Source of the DNA: JANQLU01 sp964434955
GTDB lineage: Bacteria; Planctomycetota; Planctomycetia; Pirellulales; Pirellulaceae
NCBI GenBank assembly: GCA_964434955.1
Contig: CAYSXI010000076.1
Location: forward strand, 1-22,379
DNA: 22,379 nucleotides
Direction of reading: 5' to 3'
Shown here: positions 15,387 through 22,379 of the stretch, one piece after another
Layout: every line of letters begins with the position of its first letter
Numbering within the stretch: the stretch's first letter is position 1
Made by a program: the position numbers and the translations under genes
The notes under the pieces: generated by a model
What the model was told of the DNA's origin: nothing
Seen by the model: the letters and a program-made list of their open reading frames with translations, nothing else
Databases searched by the model: none

Positions 15387-16232
15387 CTACGATTTCCGTT
15401 TCCGTCCCAAGGGCATCATCAAACGTTCGATTCGCTTCCCAGACTCAGCAACGAGTGAATCGATTTTGTTTCGGAAGTAGCTGAAGGCGACCATCGTCGG
15501 GATCGCCACCAAAAGCCCCAGCAATGTGGTGATCAAAGCTTGTCCGATACCACCCGCCAATTCTTCCGGTCTCGCCATACCATCTCGCGAGGCGATGGTG
15601 TTGAATGCTTCAATCATACCGATCACGGTACCCGTCAGTCCCAGCATCGGCGAAATTGAGCCGATGACATTGAGGATTTCCGTCTTACGGTAGAGTTTTC
15701 CCGTGTGGTCTTCACCAGCCTCTTCCACGGCCGAACGATATTCGGCGAAACCGAATTCACTGCTTTGATAGCGCTCGAGGCCGGCCAGAATGACCTCCGT
15801 CGCCAGCGAGTAGTTTTCCTTGCGGTGGCAAAGGTCAATTGCCTGAAGTATCTCTCCCCGTGAAATGTGCTGCTCCAAATCGGAGAGGACATGCTCGGGC
15901 ATCAACTTGCCACGCGTTATCGTAATTGCATGTTCGATGATGAAATAGGTCGCAACCACCGACAGCAGCAGAATCAAAACGACAATCACCAAGCCAAACG
16001 CATTTCCTTCAAACATCATCCGAAGCAGCGTCGGTTTTGCGCCGCTTCCATCTTCGTCATCGGCGTCTTTCGCTTTCTCGTCGCCGGTGTCCGTTGAGGT
16101 TTCACCGGAATCGGTCTTGGACTTCTTGTCCTGGGCCAGCGAACTACTTTGGCCGATCGCCAGGAATGCGATGGAAGCCAAGGCGACGAAAATAACACCG
16201 AGACGTATGAAATGGGGGAGCTGGTTCTTCAA
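15387..16232 (-). CDS. TolQ/ExbB/MotA-family proton channel protein with added signal peptide
   Basis: This gene encodes 281 residues from TTG 16232. A longer frame from ATG 16328 exists but would overlap the upstream gene by 77 nt and bury the signal peptide, so the TTG 19 nt after that stop is preferred. Residues 1-33 form a signal peptide (hydrophobic 11-27, then SSLAQ). An acidic Lys/Asp linker covers 35-65. The first channel helix is at about 78-100. The family core with the paired helices lies at about 184-253, including ISPMLGLTGTVIGMIEAF and QALITTLLGLLVAIPTMVAF. Family members form pentameric inner-membrane channels with ExbD/TolR that turn proton flow into mechanical work. An N-terminal cleavable signal is not found in classical ExbB or TolQ. 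Confidence 0.9.
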   Translation of the reverse strand: MKNQLPHFIRLGVIFVALASIAFLAIGQSSSLAQDKKSKTDSGETSTDTGDEKAKDADDEDGSGAKPTLLRMMFEGNAFGLVIVVLILLLSVVATYFIIEHAITITRGKLMPEHVLSDLEQHISRGEILQAIDLCHRKENYSLATEVILAGLERYQSSEFGFAEYRSAVEEAGEDHTGKLYRKTEILNVIGSISPMLGLTGTVIGMIEAFNTIASRDGMARPEELAGGIGQALITTLLGLLVAIPTMVAFSYFRNKIDSLVAESGKRIERLMMPLGRKRKS

Positions 16233-16251
16233 TCTATTTCTCTTGGTGAAT

Positions 16252-17376
16252 TTAGTTGTCTGATTTGGAAGTCGCGGAGCCGCGCGGATTTGAGTGCGTT
16301 GTTTTTTCCGCGCGGAGCTTTCGACCATAGAAACTGTGCTGGAAACTCGAATTCAATTCGGCTTTCAACGATTCAACTTCCTGCGGATGTTTTCCTTTCT
16401 CGAACCATCCTATCACTTCGTGCAATGCCGCAGCGGAAACTTCTGGTTGATTTGTTCCGAATACTGCCGGAACCGTCAGCAATTCAATCGCTCCTCGTTT
16501 TTGCTCAGTCAAATTGTCGGCCCGCAATCGGCTTTTCCCAATCAGATACTGGAACATCGATTTTGCCATCGTTGAATTTTGGTCGTTGATCTTTCGCGGA
16601 AGGTCATCGATTTCTGCGTTGGTTGCCAGAGATAATTGAATTGCGGAAATTCGCTCCCAGTCCGAATTGAGTTTGGAGTCGTCTACCTTCGCTGCAAATT
16701 TTTGTGCCAGAGCGGTCTCCGTAGCCGCGGAGCAGATTGCGGTGGCATAAACAAATTGAGCCGGCAACCACTCGGAGGAGTCGGGTGATTGTTTAAGTCC
16801 GAGCAGCTTCATCGCATTTCGACTTTTTTCCGCGTCGAAAAAGATGGGAGAAAGCTGATCGCAAAACCCCGACTCAAGATCGACTTTCACTTGGGCTTGC
16901 TTCACCCAGGGGCTGATGTCGGTCGGATTCCCGGTAACTTCCAGCAAACGAAACAACGAAACCAAAGCCAGTTCCAGTTCCGATTCCCGGATCCTTCCGA
17001 CCAGTTCCGCGTAGACGGCAAGTCGATAGTTTTCGCTTTTTTGATTCTTGAGTTCTTTTTGCAAGGTTACCGCGGGCTCAATGGCTGCGGCATAGTCACG
17101 GTTTTGAAAACGGCGCTTCAAGCGATAAAGCGGCGTCGAGAGTCTGCGATGCAACTCGTGGAAAGCCTCGTCGGGATGGTCGGCCGAAAAAATCTCGTCC
17201 CAATTGAGCTTGCGTTGGTCAGCGAGTTCGACCCCCGATTCGTCGAATCTCGCAATCTTTGCGTTTTCGATCAGCGACAAATCACGAAGCACAATTGCTT
17301 GCGAAAATGATTGGGTTGGAACCAGCGATACCGATATCAAGGCACCCAGCAGTAACAACGCGAATTGGATTTTCAT
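16252..17376 (-). CDS. Secreted helical protein, first gene of the TolQ/ExbD-TPR block
   Basis: This gene encodes 374 residues from ATG 17376. A TTG two codons upstream (17382) is better spaced from the GAGG element and cannot be excluded; the protein differs by two residues. The signal peptide is clear: MKIQFALLLLGALISV, then a Ser/Gln-rich cleavage region near 25-27. About 50 beta-prone residues follow (IVLRDLSLIENAKIARFDES, then Leu-Asn-Trp-Asp-Glu-Ile). The rest is alpha-helical with loose TPR-like spacing. I do not recognise a family. A promoter-like element lies 32-60 nt upstream. The TolQ-like gene begins 19 nt after its stop, so it is probably a periplasmic partner of that motor. Confidence 0.82.
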   Translation of the reverse strand: MKIQFALLLLGALISVSLVPTQSFSQAIVLRDLSLIENAKIARFDESGVELADQRKLNWDEIFSADHPDEAFHELHRRLSTPLYRLKRRFQNRDYAAAIEPAVTLQKELKNQKSENYRLAVYAELVGRIRESELELALVSLFRLLEVTGNPTDISPWVKQAQVKVDLESGFCDQLSPIFFDAEKSRNAMKLLGLKQSPDSSEWLPAQFVYATAICSAATETALAQKFAAKVDDSKLNSDWERISAIQLSLATNAEIDDLPRKINDQNSTMAKSMFQYLIGKSRLRADNLTEQKRGAIELLTVPAVFGTNQPEVSAAALHEVIGWFEKGKHPQEVESLKAELNSSFQHSFYGRKLRAEKTTHSNPRGSATSKSDN

Positions 17377-17407
17377 GGACAACCGGTTCCTCGATTCACC
17401 CCAGCCG

Positions 17408-17436
17408 ATTTTATCAGATATTGGCTGTTCTTAAAA
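17408..17436 (-). promoter_or_regulatory. Possible promoter of the TolQ/ExbD-TPR block
   Basis: On the minus strand an extended -10 element TGATAAAAT ends at 17408, with TAAAAT at 17413-17408. Seventeen nt upstream is TTTTAA (17436-17431), only a weak -35. A GTTCTT/AAGAAC dyad (17427-17444) overlaps the -35 position. Transcription would start about 25 nt before the ATG at 17376. The extended -10 is the main support. Confidence 0.38.
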
Positions 17437-17471
17437 CGAAGAACCATGCTTCCCGTCGAAGCCGGGCAAAT

Positions 17472-18899
17472 TTATTGATAACGCGTATGATCAAGTGACA
17501 TTGCTTCGCCTCGTTCGGGAAGAAATGACGCGATGCCTTTCTCTTCAAGCAATTTTTCAAACTCGCCGCCGCTATCCAATTCGCAGTGAACGAGTGCGAT
17601 TTTCTTGACGTTCCCTTTCTCTGCCATGGCGGTCGCCCAATCGAGCAGGCCATTCTGATCGGCATGGCCACTACTGGCCTCCAGTTTTTCCACTCGTGCT
17701 CGAACCGCGACCGGCTCACCATAAATTCGCACTTCGTCCCGACCTTCCAGGATTCGTCGACCGAGGGTATGCGGTGCCTGGTATCCGGTAAACAATACCG
17801 TGGTGTTGGGTTTTGAAATGTGGTTTTTCAAATGATGTAAAATTCTTCCGGACTCGCACATTCCCGATGCGCTAATAATAATTGCGGGATCCTTGAAGGT
17901 ATTCAACTGAATTGAATATTCAACCTTCCGAATGTAATGCAAGTTCTCGAACGCGAGCGGGTCGCTGTCTTCTTCTTCGATGATTTGTTTGATCATTTCT
18001 TCATCGAAGCATTCCACGTGTTCCTTGTCGCGAAAAACGGTCGTTGCATTTACGGCCAGTGGGCTGTCGACAAAAACGGGGATGTCAGGCAGTTGGCCTG
18101 ATTCCTTGAGAAGATTCAATCGGTAGACAATTTCCTGCGTCCGTCCCACAGAAAACGCAGGAATAATCAGCTTGCCTTTTTCTTCGAAAGTTCGCGTCGC
18201 CAGCTCTAGGAGTTTTTGTTTGGCGTCCTGAGCCGGTGGGTGATTCCGGTTCCCGTAGGTGCCTTCCATGATCACAAAATCAGCACCTTCAACCGTGGTT
18301 GGATCCTTCAGGATTGGCATGTCGGAACGACCAATGTCGCCGCTAAACACAAGCTTGGTCGTGCTACCATCCTCCTGTTCCAAATCGATTTCGGATATCG
18401 CAGCGCCCAGCATGTGCCCTGCTTCGTGGAAGGTGCAGGTGATTCCTGGAATTGGCTCAAAGGGTTGATGAAATTCCTGGGCGTGAAATTGTCGAATTGT
18501 TTGAATCGCGTCGTCGTGCACATACAACGGTTCAAAAAGGGATTGATTCTTTTTTGCCCGTTTCTTGTTGACGTATTTGATATCCGATTCCTGAATCTTG
18601 GCTGCGTCCAGCAACAGGTAGACCGCCAAGTCCCGGGTTGGATCAGTTGTGTAAATGGGGCCCTTGTAACCACCTCGAACGAGCGTCGGCAAGTTCCCCG
18701 AGTGATCGATGTGAGCGTGCGACAGGATCACTGCATCAATGGAATTTGGGTCAAGCGGAAAGTCGCGATTGCGTCGAAACGCGTCTTTTCGTTTTCCCTG
18801 ATAGAGTCCGCAATCCAACAGCAGGCGTTTGCCGCGCCAATGGATCAAATGCATCGACCCCGTCACCGTTTGCGCAGCACCCCAAAACTCGACTTTCAT
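17472..18899 (-). CDS. Beta-CASP metallo-beta-lactamase-fold RNase/nuclease
   Basis: This gene encodes 475 residues from ATG 18899, which follows a GAGAG element and gives the family's usual N-terminus, Met-Lys-Val-Glu-Phe-Trp-Gly-Ala. A second ATG 24 nt upstream is less likely. The zinc-binding motif is SHAHIDH (60-66); further metal ligands are expected in FHEAGHMLGAA and FSGDIGRSDMP. Beta-CASP motifs follow: IIPAFSVGRTQEI, ISASGMCESGRILHHLKNHI and SSGHADQNGLLDW. Relatives of this type (YSH1/CPSF-73-like in COG1236) cleave RNA as endonucleases, some with 5' exonuclease activity. It is intact and of usual length. It lies 47 nt downstream of efp in the same direction and may be co-transcribed with it. 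Confidence 0.92.
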   Translation of the reverse strand: MKVEFWGAAQTVTGSMHLIHWRGKRLLLDCGLYQGKRKDAFRRNRDFPLDPNSIDAVILSHAHIDHSGNLPTLVRGGYKGPIYTTDPTRDLAVYLLLDAAKIQESDIKYVNKKRAKKNQSLFEPLYVHDDAIQTIRQFHAQEFHQPFEPIPGITCTFHEAGHMLGAAISEIDLEQEDGSTTKLVFSGDIGRSDMPILKDPTTVEGADFVIMEGTYGNRNHPPAQDAKQKLLELATRTFEEKGKLIIPAFSVGRTQEIVYRLNLLKESGQLPDIPVFVDSPLAVNATTVFRDKEHVECFDEEMIKQIIEEEDSDPLAFENLHYIRKVEYSIQLNTFKDPAIIISASGMCESGRILHHLKNHISKPNTTVLFTGYQAPHTLGRRILEGRDEVRIYGEPVAVRARVEKLEASSGHADQNGLLDWATAMAEKGNVKKIALVHCELDSGGEFEKLLEEKGIASFLPERGEAMSLDHTRYQ

Positions 18900-18946
18900 A
18901 CGGTCTCTCGTTTTCTGAATCAATCAGCGGGAAGCAGTAACGTCCC

Positions 18947-19516
18947 CTAGGATTTTACGCGCTCGACGTAGTCACCGGTTCGCGTATCAACTTTGATGAT
19001 GTCGCCTTCTTTAATGAACACCGGTGCAAGAAACTCCGCGCCCGTTTCAACTTTTACCGGTTTGGTAACGTTGGTTGCGGTATCACCCTTTGCACCCGGC
19101 TCACAGTATTCGACGGTTAGCTCAATATGATTGGGTGGCGTCATCGTAATGGGGTTACCATTAAACAAAATCATCGAGACTTTCATTCCGTCTTTTAGAT
19201 ACTTCCAGTTGTCATCGACTTGCTCGGAAGACAGTTCGTACTGGTCATAGGTCGTGCTATTCATGAACACGAAATCGTCGCCCTGACGGTACAAAAATTG
19301 CGAGTCAATTTCCTCGACGTCGGCGGCTTCCAGGGAATCGCCACCCTTATAGGTCCGTTGCAGAATCGTATTTCGAATCAGGTTTTTCAATTTGCACTTG
19401 TAAAGCGCGTTACCTTTTCCGGGCTTGTAAAACTCCATTTCGACCATCAAATAGGGATCGCCGTCAATTTGGACTTTCAGGCCTTTTCGAAATTCGCCCG
19501 TCTTATAACTTGCCAC
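18947..19516 (-). CDS. efp: Translation elongation factor P
   Basis: This gene encodes 189 residues with all three EF-P domains, the normal length. The loop that reaches the peptidyl-transferase centre reads FYKPGKGNALYKCKLKN, with Lys34 at the position modified in E. coli-type EF-P. The C-terminus ends in the family's Asp-Thr-Arg-Thr-Gly-Asp-Tyr-x-Glu-Arg signature. EF-P relieves ribosomes stalled at polyproline. The start is GTG at 19516, with AGGAAAG 7-13 nt upstream; this gives the expected N-terminus. It diverges from an EpmB-like enzyme with only 26 nt between the starts, which fits a functional pair and predicts beta-lysylation. Confidence 0.96.
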   Translation of the reverse strand: MASYKTGEFRKGLKVQIDGDPYLMVEMEFYKPGKGNALYKCKLKNLIRNTILQRTYKGGDSLEAADVEEIDSQFLYRQGDDFVFMNSTTYDQYELSSEQVDDNWKYLKDGMKVSMILFNGNPITMTPPNHIELTVEYCEPGAKGDTATNVTKPVKVETGAEFLAPVFIKEGDIIKVDTRTGDYVERVKS

Positions 19517-19542
19517 TTTTTCGCTTTCCTACTAATTTTTGA

Positions 19543-20583
19543 ATGATGTCCATTAAGCTCAAAGACCAAACGATTGTAGCCGAAAACGAAAAATCTGTCG
19601 GCCCCAATGCGGGCTCCTGGCAGTCGATATTGAAATCCGCTTACCGCGATCCAGCCGATGTCTGCCAAGCGCTGGAGCTACCACCGGATCTGGCCTTGAA
19701 GACGGAAGTCGGACAGCAGGCATTTCGACTTTTTTGCCCCGAGCCTTTCTTGCAGAAAATGCAAGTTGGCGACCGCCGTGATCCGCTTTTTCTGCAAATC
19801 TGGCCTTCCGAAAAGGAAGCCGATGTCGCGGGGCAACCTCTGGATGTCTTGAATGAATCGACTTTCGAAGTCACGCCTGGGCTGATTCAAAAGTACGACA
19901 AACGCTCGCTGATGATCTCCACCGGGGCTTGTGCGATTCACTGCCGTTACTGCTTTCGACGAAATTTTCCATATCAGGAGGCCCCCAAATCGGCGTTGGC
20001 CTGGGAACCGGCATTCCAGAAATTGGAAGGCGATCCGACCATTGAAGAAGTGATTCTCAGCGGTGGTGATCCATGGACGTTGACCGATCAGTTCTTGAGT
20101 CAACTATTGGACCGGATTGAATCGATTCCAGCGATACGACGAGTTCGCGTTCACACACGTCTTCCCATCGTTATTCCCCAACGAGTCACGCAGGGGCTGT
20201 GCGAAATATTTCGGGATCGGAGTTTCGCGTCGATCATTGTTGTGCATTCGAATCACCCCAATGAGATTGGACCCGACGTAGAAGCATCGTTGCAAGAACT
20301 GGGGCGAAATGGTTTCCTGTTGCTCAATCAATCCGTCTTGCTTCGCGGAGTCAACGACCACCCCGATGTCCTGCTAGCCTTGAGCAAGAAACTGGTTGCC
20401 GCGGGAGTCACGCCCTACTACCTGCATCAATTGGATCCAATTGCGGGTGTCCGGCATTTTGAAGTGTCGATTGAAGAGGGAAGACGAATCGTCGACGCGA
20501 TGCGCAAGTCCGAATCGGGTTATCTTGTTCCTCGTTACGTTCAAGAGAGACCCGGTGCCGATTCGAAAACGCTCTTGAGTTAG
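19543..20583 (+). CDS. epmB: EF-P modification enzyme EpmB-like lysine 2,3-aminomutase (radical SAM)
   Basis: This gene encodes 346 residues, close to E. coli EpmB (342). The radical SAM cluster motif is CAIHCRYC near residues 130-137 (CxxxCxxC), followed by FRRNFPYQE. Other matches to EpmB as I recall it are ILSGGDPWTLTD, HTRLPIVIPQRVT, LLNQSVLLRGVND and GVTPYYLHQLDPIAG. It would use S-adenosylmethionine and PLP to turn lysine into beta-lysine for transfer to EF-P Lys34; the ligase EpmA is not in the window. A catabolic KamA-type aminomutase is a weaker alternative because of the length and the efp neighbour. Two consecutive ATGs (19543, 19546) can serve as start, without a clear Shine-Dalgarno sequence. 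Confidence 0.9.
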   Translation: MMSIKLKDQTIVAENEKSVGPNAGSWQSILKSAYRDPADVCQALELPPDLALKTEVGQQAFRLFCPEPFLQKMQVGDRRDPLFLQIWPSEKEADVAGQPLDVLNESTFEVTPGLIQKYDKRSLMISTGACAIHCRYCFRRNFPYQEAPKSALAWEPAFQKLEGDPTIEEVILSGGDPWTLTDQFLSQLLDRIESIPAIRRVRVHTRLPIVIPQRVTQGLCEIFRDRSFASIIVVHSNHPNEIGPDVEASLQELGRNGFLLLNQSVLLRGVNDHPDVLLALSKKLVAAGVTPYYLHQLDPIAGVRHFEVSIEEGRRIVDAMRKSESGYLVPRYVQERPGADSKTLLS

Positions 20584-20585
20584 TC

Positions 20586-20615
20586 ACGCCAAGGTTATCA
20601 ACGCCAAGGTTATTC
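20586..20615. repeat. Short tandem duplication between convergent epmB and wecB ends
   Basis: Two 15-nt units lie head to tail, 20586-20600 and 20601-20615, sharing their first 13 bases (ACGCCAAGGTTAT). The second copy contains the stop codon of wecB. No terminator hairpin is visible in the 26-nt spacer between the two genes. Confidence 0.7.
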
Positions 20616-21728
20616 ACGCTCGAGAACGTCAGCGATTTTGATCGAAGCCCTGCCATCGCCATAGGGATTGTTGACGGAAGCCATTTTCTCGCGTTCTTCC
20701 CCGCTCCTAAGCAAGAGATCAAGCTGCCCGACGATCTTGTCATAGTCCACTCCAACGAGCCTCGCATTGCCCGCGTCGACTCCTTCTGGCCGCTCCGTCG
20801 TTTCTCGCATCACAAGAACCGGTTTGCCCAGCGAGGGAGCTTCCTCTTGAACTCCGCCGGAGTCGGTCAAAATGACGGTCGCGCGATTCATCAACCACAC
20901 GAAGGGTTCATAGGTTTGCGGTTCAATCAAGTGGATTCGTGCGTGCTCTCCCAGTATTCGATTGACGGGTTCGCGAACATTGGGGTTCAAGTGAACCGGG
21001 TAAACGAAATGGGTTGTAGGGTGTTGTTCCGCAACTTCTCGAATCGCGCGGCAGATATCTTCAAAACCCGATCCAAAACTTTCTCTTCGGTGACCAGTGA
21101 TCAATACGAACGGATTGTCGCCAATGGTTTTGTCGAAGTCGAATGGCAGCTCGGGACTTTCCGATTCAACTTTGTTTCGCACCCAGAGTAGCGCATCAAT
21201 GACCGTGTTGCCCGTTAGAAAAACGCTTTCGGGTTCGACGAGCGCTTCATCGAGCAGCGTTCTTTTTGCGAATTCGGTTGGGGCGAAATGAAGATCGGCC
21301 ATTCTCCCGATCAACCGACGATTCATTTCTTCCGGGAAGGGAGCGAACTTGTTTCCGGTTCGCAGTCCCGCTTCGACGTGGCCAACTCGAGTTTGTCGGT
21401 AATGTCCTGCCAGGGCGCCACTGAATGCCGAAGTCGTATCGCCTTGAACAATCACGACGTCGGGTTCAACTTTCTGGATGACGGAATCCAGGCCTTCCAT
21501 GGCACGCGAAGTTACCTGGGCCAAGGTTTGTCCGGGTGACATGATATTCAAATCGAAGTCGGGTTTGACACCAAAGATCGCCAAGGCTTGATCGAGCATC
21601 TCTCGATGCTGGGCCGTCGCACAAACAATTGATTCGAGAGCCTCCCGGCGACCGAGCTCAATCACCAACGGCGCGAGTTTGATGGCCTCGGGGCGGGTCC
21701 CGATCACGGTAAGAATTTTTCTCGGCAT
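20610..21728 (-). CDS. wecB: UDP-N-acetylglucosamine 2-epimerase (non-hydrolysing)
   Basis: This gene encodes 372 residues, the normal length. The start is ATG 21728, overlapping the upstream stop as TGATG and giving the family's N-terminus MPRKILTVIGTRPEAIKLAP. Family motifs seen in order: QGDTTS with Asp97, GHVEAGLRTG with Glu119, PFPEEMNRRL with Glu133/134, TGHRRESFG with His213, then TDSGGVQEEAPSLGKPVLV and TTERPEG. The enzyme interconverts UDP-GlcNAc and UDP-ManNAc in the cytosol, supplying ManNAc-type sugars for surface polysaccharides. It appears translationally coupled to the isomerase-like gene upstream. No other polysaccharide gene is in the window, so the final product cannot be named. 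Confidence 0.95.
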   Translation of the reverse strand: MPRKILTVIGTRPEAIKLAPLVIELGRREALESIVCATAQHREMLDQALAIFGVKPDFDLNIMSPGQTLAQVTSRAMEGLDSVIQKVEPDVVIVQGDTTSAFSGALAGHYRQTRVGHVEAGLRTGNKFAPFPEEMNRRLIGRMADLHFAPTEFAKRTLLDEALVEPESVFLTGNTVIDALLWVRNKVESESPELPFDFDKTIGDNPFVLITGHRRESFGSGFEDICRAIREVAEQHPTTHFVYPVHLNPNVREPVNRILGEHARIHLIEPQTYEPFVWLMNRATVILTDSGGVQEEAPSLGKPVLVMRETTERPEGVDAGNARLVGVDYDKIVGQLDLLLRSGEEREKMASVNNPYGDGRASIKIADVLERE

Positions 21729-22379
21729 CAAAACAGGCTCTTCAAGTATTCGATTGAATGGGCGCAAGAAATCTCAGGATCGTCGCCCGTGGCTTCCATG
21801 ACCATGTGTCCGTCAAACTGGTTTTCTTCAAGCAGCGCCAATAGTTGTGGAAGATCGGTCGAGCCCCGCCCAAGTTGTACCACCACTCCCCTGCCCTGCG
21901 AGAAATCTCGAACCGCATCGCGTGCCCGAAACTGGAGAACGCGACTCGCAATGCTTCTCAAGGTTTGCTCAGCCGACAGGCTGTTGATAATCAGATCCGC
22001 GGGATCAAAATCCACGCCAACACCTGGCGGCAAGTGTTCCAGAAGCGCGCCGATCCGATCCTCGGCGTCCAGAAAGCTCAGGGCGAAATTCGTGCCGACC
22101 CGTTGGCCATGCTTCCCGATTTCCGTCATCGCGGCGATCAAAGTCTCGAATCGCTCGGTTTCCGTTTCAGGATCGGGAATGGTTGTGGGGCTTCCGACCA
22201 CCAGCCTTGCACCCAAGTCAAAGGCCGATGACATCGCTTGCCGCGTTCCCTCCAACCGGCGATCAAGATCTTCCATATCGAAAAAGGAGCGTCGTGTCGG
22301 ATAACTCAAACAACAAATACCCAGGTCGCGATCTGACAACAACTTTTTCAAATGGCGCACAGCGGTCCGCGAAAGCTCC
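21728..22379 (-). CDS. Sugar phosphate isomerase/epimerase-like TIM-barrel protein, N-terminus outside window
   Basis: The frame is open from the window edge (first complete codon at 22378) to the stop at 21728, giving 217 visible residues. The start lies beyond the window; a GTG at 22360 is internal, because conserved-looking sequence (Glu-Leu-Ser-Arg-Thr) continues upstream. The pattern fits the xylose isomerase-like TIM-barrel family (AP endonuclease 2 superfamily): a Tyr-Pro-Thr-Arg loop, LGARLVVGSP, FALSFLD, GVGVDFDPADLII and a C-terminal HMVMEATGDDPE with the Glu expected to bind metal. Substrate cannot be predicted. It overlaps wecB as TGATG, suggesting one transcript. Confidence 0.8.
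   Translation of the reverse strand, partial: ELSRTAVRHLKKLLSDRDLGICCLSYPTRRSFFDMEDLDRRLEGTRQAMSSAFDLGARLVVGSPTTIPDPETETERFETLIAAMTEIGKHGQRVGTNFALSFLDAEDRIGALLEHLPPGVGVDFDPADLIINSLSAEQTLRSIASRVLQFRARDAVRDFSQGRGVVVQLGRGSTDLPQLLALLEENQFDGHMVMEATGDDPEISCAHSIEYLKSLF

Noticed and set aside
18216..18950. Plus-strand open frame of 244 codons
   Set aside because: It is antisense to the metallo-beta-lactamase gene, which shows all zinc and beta-CASP motifs.

Overview
The window looks like a chromosomal segment of a planctomycete, probably Pirellulaceae-like. The support is a ribosomal protein L17 with two internal insertions and an acidic tail, a PEP-CTERM secreted protein with a long basic signal peptide, a stand-alone ECF-type sigma factor, large secreted TPR-like proteins beside ExbB/ExbD genes, and a multihaem cytochrome. 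The genus is an inference; I could run no database search. No tRNA, rRNA, CRISPR array, insertion sequence or phage gene was seen.

Layout. Positions 1-2089 (minus) hold a multihaem c-type cytochrome whose C-terminus lies outside the window. It diverges from a plus-strand translation block: rpmJ, rpsM, rpsK, rpoA and an enlarged rplQ, closed by a strong intrinsic terminator. The plus strand continues with a small secreted protein and an ECF-like sigma factor. From 7091 to 19516 everything is on the minus strand. Read in the direction of transcription this is efp, a beta-CASP metallo-beta-lactamase, and then a tight block of seven genes: a secreted helical protein, a TolQ/ExbB-like protein, two ExbD/TolR-like proteins, a large secreted TPR-like protein, a 913-residue single-pass membrane protein and a secreted protein. 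A PEP-CTERM protein follows, behind a near-perfect 34-nt inverted repeat. An EpmB-like lysine 2,3-aminomutase diverges from efp with only 26 nt between the start codons. It converges on a minus-strand pair: wecB and a truncated sugar phosphate isomerase/epimerase-like gene.

How the genes fit together. The ribosomal block is an alpha-operon remnant without rpsD, and without secY-adk-map-infA upstream of rpmJ. EF-P keeps the modifiable Lys34, and the adjacent EpmB-like radical SAM enzyme is the expected source of beta-lysine for that residue. The TolQ/ExbD/TPR block (8255-17376) is the most interesting system here. Its genes overlap or nearly abut, both ExbD proteins keep the membrane aspartate of proton-driven motors, and no TonB or TolA is present. 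The 913-residue bitopic protein is the natural candidate for the energy-transducing partner. A 26-nt run of N (10781-10806) interrupts that gene but leaves its frame intact.

Start-site decisions: the TolQ-like gene is best started at a TTG (16232), which exposes a clean signal peptide. The sigma factor can only start at a TTG (6388). efp and rpsK start at GTG.
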